Notes: generated from the sequence alone by a model not told the origin. A DNA stretch of 64,000 nucleotides from Halorussus vallis (GCF_024138165.1 NZ_CP100000.1:1302001-1366000), one strand, 5' to 3'. Shown: positions 25,599 to 34,406, counted from the first letter of the stretch. Numbers and translations are program-made.

Positions 25599-26558
25599 TC
25601 AGGTCAACTCGCCCAGAACGTGGTCGGCGACGCGGGTGACGCCGTTCTCGTGCCGGGGTTCTTCCGGCGGGTGACGGACCGCGCGAGCGACGTGGGCGAT
25701 GGAGTGTTCGACCTGGAACCCCCGCACGCCGCGGCGTTCGAGGACGCGGGTCACCCCGTGTTGCTCGTCGGTGAACGGATAGACGACGCAGGGCGTGCCC
25801 GCGACCGCGGCCTCCATCACGGTGGAGTACCCCGAACAGACCACCACGTCGGCCGCTCGAATCCACGGCAGGAGCGACGGCACCGCTTCCCAGTCGTCGC
25901 CGCCGACCGCCGTGACGTCGTGGCCTTCGGTCCGGAGCGTCTCGGCGAGTACGTCGAAGTTGGTCGAGTAGACGCTGGGGACGACCAGCACCCCAATGTC
26001 GGCGTCGGGTTCGGGACAGTTTGGAGGGTCGAGCGCGATGGGCGGGACGTGGGTCACGCTGGGCGGGTCGCCGTCGTCGGGCGGCCACACCGCCGGATAG
26101 AGGAACGCCTCGGCGGCCCCGAGCTGGTACCGGTTCAGCAGCCAGGTGAACACCTGCTCGACCGCGGCGTCGTAGTAGGAGGCGGCGTTGTGCGTGACGA
26201 TGTAGAGAGAGGTGCCGGTCAACGACGCGGCCATCGCGCCGAACATGTCGTCGGTGACCAGCGCCGCGGGGTCCTCCCGGCGGAGCCAACGGGCGAGGTC
26301 GCAGACGCGCTTGCAACTGTAGGGCAGACTCCGGGTCACCACGCGGCCCAGCGACCCCTGCTGGTAGTCGCCGATGTAGTCGACCGGCGCGGCCCGGAAC
26401 ACGTCGTACCCGTTGCACTCGATGAAGCGAGAACCGGGGCCGCCGCCCGCGAGGGTGACCGGCACGTCGGCGTCCTCGAACGCCTGCGCGATCGCGAGCA
26501 TGCGAGTCGCGTGACCGGCACCCTCCGGATAGTGTGCGACGGCGACCGTCTGGTCCAT
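25599..26558 (-). CDS. MurG-like glycosyltransferase (GT-B fold)
   Basis: Probably transfers a sugar from an NDP donor to an unknown acceptor in the cytoplasm. The 319-residue protein begins VAVAHYPEGAGHATRMLAIAQAF, resembling the glycine-rich N-domain of MurG, and the C-domain holds the donor-site pattern AADVVVCSGYSTVMEAAVAGTPCVVYPFTDEQ, close to the MurG consensus for binding the nucleotide and sugar. Archaea lack murein, so the acceptor is likely a lipid or protein glycan. Two ATGs six nt apart (26564 and 26558) are both possible; the TATA-like element at ~26586 fits 26558 slightly better. The next gene on the same strand is the RFAP synthase homologue. Confidence 0.78.
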   Translation of the reverse strand: MDQTVAVAHYPEGAGHATRMLAIAQAFEDADVPVTLAGGGPGSRFIECNGYDVFRAAPVDYIGDYQQGSLGRVVTRSLPYSCKRVCDLARWLRREDPAALVTDDMFGAMAASLTGTSLYIVTHNAASYYDAAVEQVFTWLLNRYQLGAAEAFLYPAVWPPDDGDPPSVTHVPPIALDPPNCPEPDADIGVLVVPSVYSTNFDVLAETLRTEGHDVTAVGGDDWEAVPSLLPWIRAADVVVCSGYSTVMEAAVAGTPCVVYPFTDEQHGVTRVLERRGVRGFQVEHSIAHVARAVRHPPEEPRHENGVTRVADHVLGELT

Positions 26559-26889
26559 GCCCATCCTTCGACGGCCGTGCGAAAAGTATGTTCCCATTCT
26601 AGGATTTCATCGGTTCGCCGACGGGTCGACAGAGGCCCGCAGTGGAGTGTCCCAGGGCATTCGTTTCCCGAGGCGACCGGCGGAATGCGGGACCGCGGTC
26701 GCCGACTTGACTGCGGGTTGAGAACACGTACCGCGGTCGTCTGTCGCCGGGGTCGAAGTCAGTGAACCTCCGGCGGACGACGACGCCGGCCGTCGCTCCC
26801 GAGCGACGCCGTCAGTAGTCGCCAAGACGGTTCGACGACCCCTAGATAGTAGAAAAAGTTATATCATACCGGTGTTGAATTTGCGCGAA
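26559..26889. other. Divergent intergenic region upstream of the CHAT locus
   Basis: About 330 bp with no convincing gene; a 72-codon minus frame (26607-26825) has no family features. It holds the promoter of the glycosyltransferase near 26586 and, on the plus strand, the AT-rich AAAAAGTTATATCATA at 26852-26867, the probable TATA box for the gene starting at 26890. Confidence 0.5.
26855..26866 (+). promoter_or_regulatory. TATA box of the DUF7504-CHAT locus
   Basis: TTATAT within an AT-rich run, centred ~29 nt before the ATG at 26890, which selects that start over the in-frame ATG at 26872 and implies a leaderless mRNA. Confidence 0.6.
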
Positions 26890-27672
26890 ATGAGCGATGG
26901 TGGAGTGCGATACCGAAGCGAGCAGGCCGGCGGCGAGGACGACGGGCCTGCCGAGTCGCCCGAGGACGACTTCTCGGACTTCCTCGGACTCCTCCACGAA
27001 CTCAAAGTAGACGGTTGCAACATCCTCGTCGTGGGCGACGCGCGTCGCGAACTGTTCACGCGGGCGAGCACGAGCCTCCTCGGCGACGCGAGCGCGCACC
27101 GCTACCGCGTCCTCGCGGTCACCGACGCGAGTTCCCGGAGCGTCGCCGACCGCTTGCCCGCGCCGGAAACGACGCCTCAGCCGCTGTCGACGACGACGAA
27201 GCTGGTGAGCCACGCCGCGCCGCCGCGGTCGCTCTCGGCCGACGCCGACGCCGACGTCCGGTCGGCGCTCGCCGACATTCCGGAGGCCCACGTCGCCGAC
27301 CCCGAACTCACGGGCCTCCGGGACGAACTGGTCGACGGGATGGCAAGGTTCGAGCGGCGGGCTGACGGCGGTCTCCGACCGGCGGAGTTACGGGTCGGCC
27401 TCGACTCGCTGTCGGCGCTGCTCGACCGCTACGACCGCGAGGTCGTCCGCGACTGCGTCGACCGGGTCACCGCGCGCGCTCGGGCCTACGACGCGATGGC
27501 GCACTACGTTCTTCCCGAACCGTACGGCGGCGACCGCGTCCAGTCGCTCGTCGACGGGTTCGACGCCGTCATCGAACTCCGGAGCGTCGACCCCGCGGGC
27601 CGGGGCCACGACGCCGAGGAACGGTGGCACGTCCCCGACCGCGACCTGACGATGGACTGGCTTCCGCTGTGA
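26890..27672 (+). CDS. DUF7504-like RecA-fold protein of the CHAT locus
   Basis: A 260-residue soluble acidic protein. An N-terminal acidic region of ~30 residues leads to a strand-loop pattern, VDGCNILVVGDARRELFTRASTSLLG, that occupies the place of a P-loop in RecA-like proteins but has no GK[ST]; then YRVLAVTDASSRSVADRLP, a second core strand. The C-terminal half has paired helices (ELRVGLDSLSALLDRYDREVV) and a strand VIELRSVD, ending in DLTMDWLPL. From memory this fits haloarchaeal DUF7504, often found with HalOD1 and DUF7503 proteins. It is 78 nt upstream of the CHAT protease on the same strand, suggesting a partner or regulator of it. No activity can be claimed. Confidence 0.65.
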   Translation: MSDGGVRYRSEQAGGEDDGPAESPEDDFSDFLGLLHELKVDGCNILVVGDARRELFTRASTSLLGDASAHRYRVLAVTDASSRSVADRLPAPETTPQPLSTTTKLVSHAAPPRSLSADADADVRSALADIPEAHVADPELTGLRDELVDGMARFERRADGGLRPAELRVGLDSLSALLDRYDREVVRDCVDRVTARARAYDAMAHYVLPEPYGGDRVQSLVDGFDAVIELRSVDPAGRGHDAEERWHVPDRDLTMDWLPL

Positions 27673-27750
27673 GAGTACCGTCGCCGTCACGGTAGACGCC
27701 GACCGATTCGTCCGTCGCAGTCGACTCGCGTCGCCAGCGCTCGACACACC

Positions 27751-29898
27751 ATGCACCCACAGTTCGAAACGCTCGCCGCAGGGACCGGACTGGTCACCAT
27801 CGACCCCGTCGAGAGCCGGCGGTTCGTTCTGTTCACGGCCGACCGCGTGACCCCGGTCGAAACCGACGTCGGCGGCTTCGTCTTCCCTGTTTCGGCCGCT
27901 GTCGCGGTCGAAACCAGTCGAGTCACGCTCCCCTACAACCTCCCGGTCACGATCCGGGACGGCGACGGCGACCACGTCGCCGACGTCGCCCACGAGACGA
28001 ACCGGACGTTTCCCCCGGGGACGCACCTCCTCGAACTGAGCGCCCCGATAAAGCTCTACCTCCGGGTCGAGGGCGAACTCGCCGTGACCGCCGACGCCGA
28101 CCGGGTACGATTCGACTTCGGCGAATCGACCCGCGTCGGCGTCGGCGCGCGGTCGTTCCACACCTCGCCGGTCGCGACCCTCACCGTCCCGGACGACCCC
28201 GAGTCGCTCCTTCGGGCGGTTTCGACGTTCTCCTCGGCGCTGAAGACCACGACCTGCGAGCGGTCCTGGCCGACGCTCCGGGGCCACCCGCCTCGGGTCG
28301 AAATCGGCGACGAACTGGCGATTCCCGACGGCCTGACCAGACCGGAGACGGGCGTGATCGTCCACGTCCCACCGGAGTACGAGTACGTCTACCCCGTCGC
28401 GCCGCTGGCGTACTACCTCGGCGCGGACGTGGTGCCGGCCGAGACGCCGCGCCTGACCACCGACGCGGGACTCGTCCACCGACTCGACACCGACCGGGGG
28501 TTCGAAGACGAGGTGATTCGAACCCTGCAACGGACGTTCGCCCTCGACTGCGTGACTCGGACCGAGGGCTACTACCCCGTGGCGTTGCACGAGCGGCGCC
28601 TCGCGGAGTCGAACCCGGCCGTCGACCTCGACTTCGCCGCGCTGTACGACGCCCCGCTGACCGCGCAACTGGAGGCGTACCTGTCGGTCCCCTTCGAGGC
28701 GGTCGAGGAACTGGTGCCGACGTGGCACCGGGTCACCCACGTCCGACCGACATCCGACAGCGCGGAACTGCTCCCCCACGTCGTCGACGACCTCTCGCTC
28801 GTCCGGGCGCGGACGCCCGCCGACCCCGGTTCACCGTCGCCGACCGAGCGCGTGGCGAAGGAGGCGGTCGGCGCGTTCAAACGCTCCGCCGGGGGTCGTC
28901 CCGACGGCGGAACGGTTCGCTCGGGCGACGCAGCGGGGTCGGGAGAGGGACTCGGACCCGGCCACGGGGAGGGCCGCGGCGTCCCCGGCCCCGGCGGGTA
29001 CGTTCCGATGCCCGACATCGACGAGGCCATCGAGCAGGCCTGGGTCGGCGACGGCACCCCCGAACGCGGCGCGAAACTCGTCCGGGAGGCCTTCGAACAC
29101 CCGCAGGGCGAACCCACCGACGGCACCATCGACGTGACCGTCGTCTGCAACGACGAGGAGATGCGCGCGGAACACGACACCGTCGCCGACGTCTACGGGA
29201 CGCGCGAGGTGGTGCCGTTCGACCTCGACTGTCGGTTCGGCGTCGAAACCGACGAGCTCCGGGACCTGCTGGCGGCCGACACCGACCTGTTCCACTTCAT
29301 CGGGCACATCGACGGCGACGGGTTCGAGTGTCCGGACGGGGTCGTGGACGCTACGACGCTGGCGAAGACGGGTGCGACCACGGCGCTGTTGAACGGCTGT
29401 CGCTCGCACGACCAGGGCGTCGCGCTGGTCGAGCGGGGGACGAAGGCGGCCGTCGTGAGTTTAGCCGACGTCGGGAACCGCGGGGCGTCGGAGGTCGGGG
29501 AGACGCTTGCGAGGCTGTTGAACCACGGATTCGGAACCGGGAGCGCGCTCGAACTTGCCCGCGAGTACACCTCGATCGGCAGAGATTACGTCGTCGTCGG
29601 CGACCCCAGTGTCGCTATCGCACAGCGGTCGGCGAACACGGCGATGACCTACGACATCCGGACAGGGTCGGCCGACGGACTGGAGATAACGCCGATGGTG
29701 TATTCGACCCGCGTCGGTGTCGTCGGAAGAATCGTGCGGTCGCACCTTCCGAAAGACGAGACGTACTTCCTTCGGTTCGGTCGCCTTCCGACGATGACGA
29801 GCGATTGGAAGCGGGTCAGACACGTCTTGGGCGATTCCGCTCCGCTCATCGTCGACGGGGATTTGCAGTGGTATAGAACGTTCTTCGACGGCCGGTGA
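27751..29898 (+). CDS. CHAT-domain (caspase-like) protease
   Basis: A 715-residue cytoplasmic protein whose C-terminal third is a CHAT peptidase domain of the caspase/gingipain clan. The dyad is visible: His519 in DLFHFIGHIDG and Cys550 in ALLNGCRSHDQG, each after a hydrophobic strand, followed by ERGTKAAVVSLADVGNRGASEVGETLARLL and the helix-strand pair ending YVVVGDPSVAIA that closes CHAT domains. The first ~350 residues form a separate beta-rich domain (VIVHVPPEYEYVYPVAPLAYYLGADVV), linked to CHAT by a Gly-rich segment (about 380-417). The last ~70 residues are less GC-rich in codon choice. It follows a DUF7504-like gene and faces a 45-residue membrane peptide gene. Such proteases act on partner proteins in signalling or defence; the substrate here is unknown. 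Confidence 0.85.
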   Translation: MHPQFETLAAGTGLVTIDPVESRRFVLFTADRVTPVETDVGGFVFPVSAAVAVETSRVTLPYNLPVTIRDGDGDHVADVAHETNRTFPPGTHLLELSAPIKLYLRVEGELAVTADADRVRFDFGESTRVGVGARSFHTSPVATLTVPDDPESLLRAVSTFSSALKTTTCERSWPTLRGHPPRVEIGDELAIPDGLTRPETGVIVHVPPEYEYVYPVAPLAYYLGADVVPAETPRLTTDAGLVHRLDTDRGFEDEVIRTLQRTFALDCVTRTEGYYPVALHERRLAESNPAVDLDFAALYDAPLTAQLEAYLSVPFEAVEELVPTWHRVTHVRPTSDSAELLPHVVDDLSLVRARTPADPGSPSPTERVAKEAVGAFKRSAGGRPDGGTVRSGDAAGSGEGLGPGHGEGRGVPGPGGYVPMPDIDEAIEQAWVGDGTPERGAKLVREAFEHPQGEPTDGTIDVTVVCNDEEMRAEHDTVADVYGTREVVPFDLDCRFGVETDELRDLLAADTDLFHFIGHIDGDGFECPDGVVDATTLAKTGATTALLNGCRSHDQGVALVERGTKAAVVSLADVGNRGASEVGETLARLLNHGFGTGSALELAREYTSIGRDYVVVGDPSVAIAQRSANTAMTYDIRTGSADGLEITPMVYSTRVGVVGRIVRSHLPKDETYFLRFGRLPTMTSDWKRVRHVLGDSAPLIVDGDLQWYRTFFDGR

Positions 29899-29901
29899 CC
29901 G

Positions 29902-30039
29902 CTACGGTCCGACGATAGCGACGCCGCCACCCGCCGACGCGTTTCCGCACGCGCCGAGGACGAGAAGCACCATCCAGAGCGCGCCCATCAGTTTCGGATT
30001 CTCTGCGAGCCATCCCGTGAGTCGGTTCGTACCGGACAT
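29902..30039 (-). CDS. Tiny lipoprotein-like membrane peptide (DUF7503-like)
   Basis: A 45-residue product: polar N-terminus MSGTNRLTGWLAENPK, one hydrophobic span LMGALWMVLLVLGAC that ends in a lipobox-like LGAC, and a small Gly/Ala-rich tail (CGNASAGGGVAIVGP). If processed at the Cys, the mature part is only 15 residues. From memory this matches the haloarchaeal DUF7503 family. It is transcribed toward the CHAT gene, with the two stops 3 nt apart. A TATA-like CATTATC lies about 25-30 nt upstream of the ATG. It could be the membrane component or the target of the CHAT protease; this is inference. Confidence 0.75.
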   Translation of the reverse strand: MSGTNRLTGWLAENPKLMGALWMVLLVLGACGNASAGGGVAIVGP

Positions 30040-30209
30040 ACCACTTACTCCGACACTGCTAGATAATGAACAAGTTTCTATTACTTCATGACAGTAATGT
30101 CCAGTACTAAAGTGGTCGCGAAGAAACCCGGGTGCGCCGTCTCGCCTCGTCGACGCAACGTTTGTGCAGGTACGACAACTTAAGCCGCTTCGCCGCCACT
30201 GCTCCCGAT

Positions 30210-31916
30210 ATGACCGAGAAGGACGAGCGACTCCGCAGCACCGAAGTCACCGAAGGGGTCGAGCGCGCGCCCCACAGGGCGATGTTCCGCGCGATGGGCT
30301 ACGACGACGAGGACCTCTCCTCGCCGATGGTCGGCGTGGCGAACCCCGCCGCCGACGTGACGCCGTGTAACGTCCACTTGGACGACGTCGCCTCGGCGGC
30401 CTACGACGGCGTGGACGACGCGGGCGGAATGCCCATCGAGTTCGGCACCATCACCGTCTCGGACGCCATCTCGATGGGGACCGAGGGGATGCGCGCCTCG
30501 CTCATCTCCCGAGAGGTCATCGCCGACTCGGTGGAACTGGTGGCGTTCGGCGAGCGCATGGACGGCCTCGTCACCGTCGCGGGTTGCGACAAGAACCTCC
30601 CGGGGATGATGATGGCGGCGATTCGAACCGACCTCCCGACCGTCTTCCTCTACGGCGGTTCCATCCTGCCCGGCGAACACGAGGGCCGGGAGGTCACGGT
30701 CCAGAACGTCTTCGAGGGCGTCGGCGCGGTCGCCGAAGGGTCGATGTCCGAGGACGAACTCGACGACCTCGAACGCCACGCCTGTCCGGGCGCGGGGTCG
30801 TGCGGCGGGATGTTCACCGCGAACACGATGGCCGCCATCTCAGAGGCGCTCGGCCTCGCTCCCTTGGGCAGTTCCGGCGCGCCCGCCGAGTACGAGGAGC
30901 GCTACGAAATCGCCGAGGAGTCGGGCGGACTCGTCCTCGACTGCATCGCTGAGGACCGCAAGCCCTCCGACCTGCTCGAGAAGCGCTCGTTCGAGAACGC
31001 CATCGCGCTCCAGGTCGCCATCGGCGGGTCGACCAACGGCGTGCTCCACCTGCTGGCGCTGGCCGCGGAGGCCGGCGTCGACCTCTCCATCGAGGAGTTC
31101 GACGAGATCTCCCGGCGCACGCCCAAGATCGCCAACCTCCAGCCCGGCGGGACGAAGACGATGCTCGACCTCTACGAGCAGGGCGGCGTGCCGGTCGTGA
31201 TCCGCCGTCTCGTCGACGCCGGCCTGTTCGACGGCGACGCGAAGACCGTGACCGGTCGGACGATAGCCGAAGAGCTGGCGGAGCTCGACCTCCCCGCGGA
31301 CGACGCCATCGACGCGGAGTTTATCCGGCCCGTCGCCGACCCGTTCCACGAGGAGGGCGCCATCAAGATTCTCACCGGCAACCTCGCACCCGACGGCGCG
31401 GTGTTGAAGGTCACCGGCGAGGACAACTTCCATCACGAGGGTCCCGCCCGGGTGTTCGAGAGCGAGGAGGACGCCATGAAGTACGTCCAGGAGGGCCGAA
31501 TCGAGTCGGGCGACGTCATCGTCATCCGCAACGAGGGACCCCGCGGCGGACCGGGCATGCGCGAGATGCTCGGGGTCACGGCCGCGGTCGTGGGCGCGGG
31601 CCACGAGGACGACGTGGCGCTGCTGACCGACGGCCGGTTCTCGGGGGCGACCCGGGGCCCGATGATTGGCCACGTCGCGCCCGAGTCGTTCGTCGGCGGC
31701 CCCATCGGCGCTCTCGAAGACGGCGACCGCGTGACCGTCGACATCGCCGACCGCACCCTGGCGGTCGACCTCGACGACGACGAGATCGAGTCTCGACTCG
31801 ACGCGCGCGAGAGCCCCGAACCCGCGTACGACAACGGCGTGCTGGCGAAGTACGGCGCGACGTTCGGGTCGGCCGCGAACGGCGCGGTCACCAACCCGGG
31901 CGCCAAGCGCGAGTGA
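30210..31916 (+). CDS. ilvD: Dihydroxy-acid dehydratase
   Basis: Dehydrates 2,3-dihydroxy-isovalerate and 2,3-dihydroxy-3-methylvalerate to the 2-keto acids, the penultimate step of valine and isoleucine synthesis; cytoplasmic, Fe-S dependent. The 568-residue protein carries the three cluster cysteines in [23 protein letters not shown] and [12 protein letters not shown], plus the signatures [14 protein letters not shown] and [16 protein letters not shown]. The ATG at 30210 is ~29 nt after a TATA-like ACTTAAG element (~30178-30184), favouring it over the longer open frame. A perfect inverted repeat overlaps the stop codon. No other ilv gene is in the window. Confidence 0.96.
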   Translation: MTEKDERLRSTEVTEGVERAPHRAMFRAMGYDDEDLSSPMVGVANPAADVTPCNVHLDDVASAAYDGVDDAGGMPIEFGTITVSDAISMGTEGMRASLISREVIADSVELVAFGERMDGLVTVAGCDKNLPGMMMAAIRTDLPTVFLYGGSILPGEHEGREVTVQNVFEGVGAVAEGSMSEDELDDLERHACPGAGSCGGMFTANTMAAISEALGLAPLGSSGAPAEYEERYEIAEESGGLVLDCIAEDRKPSDLLEKRSFENAIALQVAIGGSTNGVLHLLALAAEAGVDLSIEEFDEISRRTPKIANLQPGGTKTMLDLYEQGGVPVVIRRLVDAGLFDGDAKTVTGRTIAEELAELDLPADDAIDAEFIRPVADPFHEEGAIKILTGNLAPDGAVLKVTGEDNFHHEGPARVFESEEDAMKYVQEGRIESGDVIVIRNEGPRGGPGMREMLGVTAAVVGAGHEDDVALLTDGRFSGATRGPMIGHVAPESFVGGPIGALEDGDRVTVDIADRTLAVDLDDDEIESRLDARESPEPAYDNGVLAKYGATFGSAANGAVTNPGAKRE

Positions 31917-31944
31917 GCGCTCGACTCGGAGTCGAGCGCTCACT
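31912..31944. terminator. 16-bp-arm inverted repeat overlapping the ilvD stop codon
   Basis: Arms 31912-31927 and 31929-31944 are exact reverse complements around one G; the left arm includes the TGA of ilvD. No T-tract follows. Confidence 0.6.
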
Positions 31945-32194
31945 CGCGCTCCGAACGCTGACCTAGACGGTCGTTAAACGCCGGAAGGAATTGGGTCGAA
32001 AACGCTTGACCCGGCGCCCGAAACTCGCTCCGTTTCGCGAACGTCTCACCGGTCGCTATTCTCTCCGCTTTTGCGGTGACGGCCGGGTGGGCCGCAACGG
32101 TCGCAACGGTCCGTACTACCCCGAGGGTTTACATAAGAAAGCAGCACAAGAGCGATTGGAGCCTGACGCCACTCGTCACGCCTGGTGTGTGTCC

Positions 32195-32473
32195 ATGAAG
32201 AATTCAGACCCCCGAACGGACGACGTAGTACAGGTCGAACACACCGACGACAGACCGCTCGGTGTCACCGTGAGCGGCGCCATCGCGGAGGCGAAAGGCG
32301 TCTCCGCGCTCGACTTGCCGCGCCCGCTCGCCGAGTACGTCGACGTCGACGCGCTGGAGGCACTCTTCCGCGATACGGGGTCCCAGAGCGCCGTCTCGGT
32401 GCGGTTCTCGGCCTACGGCGCGACCGTCGTCGTCGACGGCGAGCGGAACGTGAGCGTCTCCGTCGAGTCGTAG
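32195..32473 (+). CDS. HalOD1 single-domain protein
   Basis: A 92-residue stand-alone HalOD1 domain: PLGVTVSGAIAEAKGVSALDLPRPLAEYVDVDALEALF, then VSVRFSAYGATVVVDGERNVSV. Compared with the copy at 12133 the N-terminal extension is shorter and the sequence is only distantly similar. A TATA-like TTTACATAAG at ~32128-32137 would give a ~38-nt leader. It converges with the next small gene (gap 38 nt). Role presumed in signalling; unproven. Confidence 0.78.
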   Translation: MKNSDPRTDDVVQVEHTDDRPLGVTVSGAIAEAKGVSALDLPRPLAEYVDVDALEALFRDTGSQSAVSVRFSAYGATVVVDGERNVSVSVES

Positions 32474-32511
32474 CCGACCGGTCGTCGGAGCCGAATCGTC
32501 GTTCGTCCGGC

Positions 32512-32805
32512 CTACGACGCCGATTCCTCGCCGCGCTCGCCCGCCGTTTCGTCGAATCGTTCGCCTTCGAGTTCGGCCTCGATGTCCTCGATTCGCCGCT
32601 GCTGGGCGAGACACACCGAAAACAACACCACGACCATCGGGTTCGGATAGTTCAGCGCACCGCCCGCGTCGGCGTGCTCGCGCGCGTCCATGAACAGTCG
32701 GTCGAACCGGTCTTGATCAGGGCGTCCGAGCGCCCGCCGGTAGTCCTCCCAGTCGTTCTGAACCGCGTGAAGCACGTCGCGGTACGTCGGACTACTGCGA
32801 ACCAT
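32512..32805 (-). CDS. Small haloarchaeal helical protein (DUF8156-like)
   Basis: A 97-residue protein that is mostly helical: YRDVLHAVQNDWEDYRRALGRPDQDRFDRLFMDAREHADAGG, then a hydrophobic helix NPMVVVLFSVCLAQQRRIEDIEAELEGE and an acidic tail. I have seen this pattern in short haloarchaeal proteins (possibly DUF8156). No function known to me. It overlaps the end of an upstream small frame by 14 nt, so the two may be co-translated. Confidence 0.6.
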   Translation of the reverse strand: MVRSSPTYRDVLHAVQNDWEDYRRALGRPDQDRFDRLFMDAREHADAGGALNYPNPMVVVLFSVCLAQQRRIEDIEAELEGERFDETAGERGEESAS

Positions 32806-33016
32806 CGGTAGTCACCTCCGGCGTCCCCGCGGTCGCGGCGTCGCACGTCCGCACCGCCGCCGTCGTTCCTTCGTCGGACTCTGCACGGTCGAGGACGAGC
32901 GAGCAATTCGTCTCGGCCCCTCGTCGGTCGGCCGCAACGTCGCGCCGACGAACCGCGTCGTCCGGGTCGGGCGACTCGGACGCTGGCTTCCATTTCGTTC
33001 GAGCGTTCGATCGCAT
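32792..33016 (-). CDS. Possible small hypothetical gene upstream of the DUF8156-like gene
   Basis: A 74-codon frame with no recognisable family, rich in Arg, Asp and Ala. Support: a TATA-like CTTAACC centred ~27 nt before its ATG, and a small perfect inverted repeat (ACCGATTGAATCGGT, 33021-33035) between them that could bind a regulator. If it is not translated, this segment is the leader of the next gene. Confidence 0.4.
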   Translation of the reverse strand: MRSNARTKWKPASESPDPDDAVRRRDVAADRRGAETNCSLVLDRAESDEGTTAAVRTCDAATAGTPEVTTDGSQ

Positions 33017-33121
33017 AGCTACCGATTCAATCGGTTTCAGGTTAAGCGTCGGCGTGTGTTTTCCGGAAGTTCCGGAACGCGGATTCTCCCCGTGAAAGAG
33101 CCGGAAGACGGCCCGAAACGG

Positions 33122-34150
33122 TCACTCTCCGAGGTTACCGAACGATTCCGAAACCGAGTGATAGGTGCGGTTTCGACTCGTCCCCTCGGCCCGAATCACG
33201 TCGTACTGGTCCATCTTCGAGAGGTAGTTGCGGACCGTCCGGTCGGTCTTGGGGTCGTCCGTTCGGGACCGGTACTCCTCGTAGAGTTCGCTCGGCGAGA
33301 TTTCCCCGCGTTCCTCGACGATCTCGTAGAGCGTCCGCTGGTGGGGCGTCAGCGTGTCCACGTCCTTCCGGTGGCGCTCGGCGCGCGCCCGCGGCATCGC
33401 GGACTCGACTATCTCGTCGGTGATTCGGGACTCGTAGTTCCGATGCGCCTGTCGGGCGGCAGTTCGGAGGATGCTGAGCGCGACTCGCGCGTCGCCCGCC
33501 GCGGCGTCGGCGATGGTCGCGAGTTGGTCGCGGTCGACGACCCCCGATTCGAGGCCGGCCTCGACGCGGGCCTCCATGATGGAGACGAGTTCGTCAGGGC
33601 CGTAGCGGTCGAAGCGCACCCGCTCGCACCCGGTGAGGCGACTCGTCAGGCGCTCGTCGGCGTTCGCGAACAGTTCCTTCTCGCGGTTGGCGACGAGCAG
33701 CATCGAGAACTGGGGGAGTTCGTGGAGGTGATAGAGGAGTCGCTTGTCGTCGAGTTGGTCGGCCTCGTCGAGGATGACGACGCACGGCGGGCCGTCGTAC
33801 CGGCGGAGTCGCTCGAAGAGTTCGTCTCGCGGCGTCGACTGGCGGTGGACGTCGACGGTCTTGCCGAGGCCTTCGAGGATTCGATAGAGCGCGCGGAACT
33901 CCGAGAAGTTCTGCCAGCAGTTGACGTACTGGTACTCGACGTCGAGGACCTCCTGGCGGAGCTGTTCGGCGGTGTACTTCGCCAGACACGTCTTGCCGAC
34001 CCCGGACGGACCGAGGAGGAGCGTGGTCGCGGCGGGGTCGCCGTCGGTGAGCGGAGCGAGAATCTCGGTGAGGTGGGTGACCTCCGCGTCCCGATGCTCG
34101 ACTTCCCGGGGGACGAAGCCTGCTCGGAGGACGCGAGCATCGGTGATCAT
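33122..34150 (-). CDS. Orc1/Cdc6 family replication initiator
   Basis: Archaeal origin-binding AAA+ ATPase. The 342-residue protein has Walker A GPSGVGKTC at residues 47-55, Walker B CVVILDEADQLDD, sensor region SMLLVANREKEL, and a C-terminal winged helix (TPHQRTLYEIVEERGEISPSELYEEY and RTVRNYLSKMDQYDVI). The start at 34150 (MITDARVLRAGFVPREVEHRD) is typical for the family and lies 28 nt from a palindromic TATA-like element; the longer open frame to 34342 runs through this promoter. Haloarchaea have several orc genes, some beside origins; this one has TTCCGGAA palindromes on both flanks. Whether it serves an origin here is unknown. Confidence 0.92.
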   Translation of the reverse strand: MITDARVLRAGFVPREVEHRDAEVTHLTEILAPLTDGDPAATTLLLGPSGVGKTCLAKYTAEQLRQEVLDVEYQYVNCWQNFSEFRALYRILEGLGKTVDVHRQSTPRDELFERLRRYDGPPCVVILDEADQLDDKRLLYHLHELPQFSMLLVANREKELFANADERLTSRLTGCERVRFDRYGPDELVSIMEARVEAGLESGVVDRDQLATIADAAAGDARVALSILRTAARQAHRNYESRITDEIVESAMPRARAERHRKDVDTLTPHQRTLYEIVEERGEISPSELYEEYRSRTDDPKTDRTVRNYLSKMDQYDVIRAEGTSRNRTYHSVSESFGNLGE

Positions 34151-34171
34151 CGGTTGCGCTATCGAGGCGTT

Positions 34172-34185
34172 CGAACTTAAGTTCG
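34172..34185. promoter_or_regulatory. Palindromic TATA-like element of the orc gene
   Basis: CGAACTTAAGTTCG is a perfect 14-bp palindrome centred ~28 nt upstream of the orc ATG, so the TATA box and a potential operator coincide. Self-regulation by a dimeric protein would be natural here (inference). Confidence 0.5.
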
Positions 34186-34406
34186 GAGGCTCGTTTCCGG
34201 AACTTCCAGAAGGAGTACCAGCGTGTGGTCCGGACTCCGCTCCGAAGGATGTCCGCGACCACGACAAGAGTGGAGCGAAGAGAGAGAGAAAGAGAAGGGA
34301 TTTCTCTTCTATGTGGTCGTAGGCGTCGGCGAGGCTCTCCATGATAATCGTACAGGCTTCTCGACACTCTCCGTCAATGGTTCGCTCGAAAAGGTTTCCA
34401 TGGCCT

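Noticed and set aside
24462-26765. 767-codon plus-strand frame
   Set aside because: Antisense to the RFAP synthase and glycosyltransferase genes, with no family motif and running through a terminator.
26607-26825. 72-codon minus-strand frame upstream of the CHAT locus
   Set aside because: No family features, no promoter at the right distance, low-complexity composition.
34151-34342. N-terminal extension of the orc gene
   Set aside because: It runs through the palindromic promoter and shows no similarity to the Orc1/Cdc6 N-terminus.
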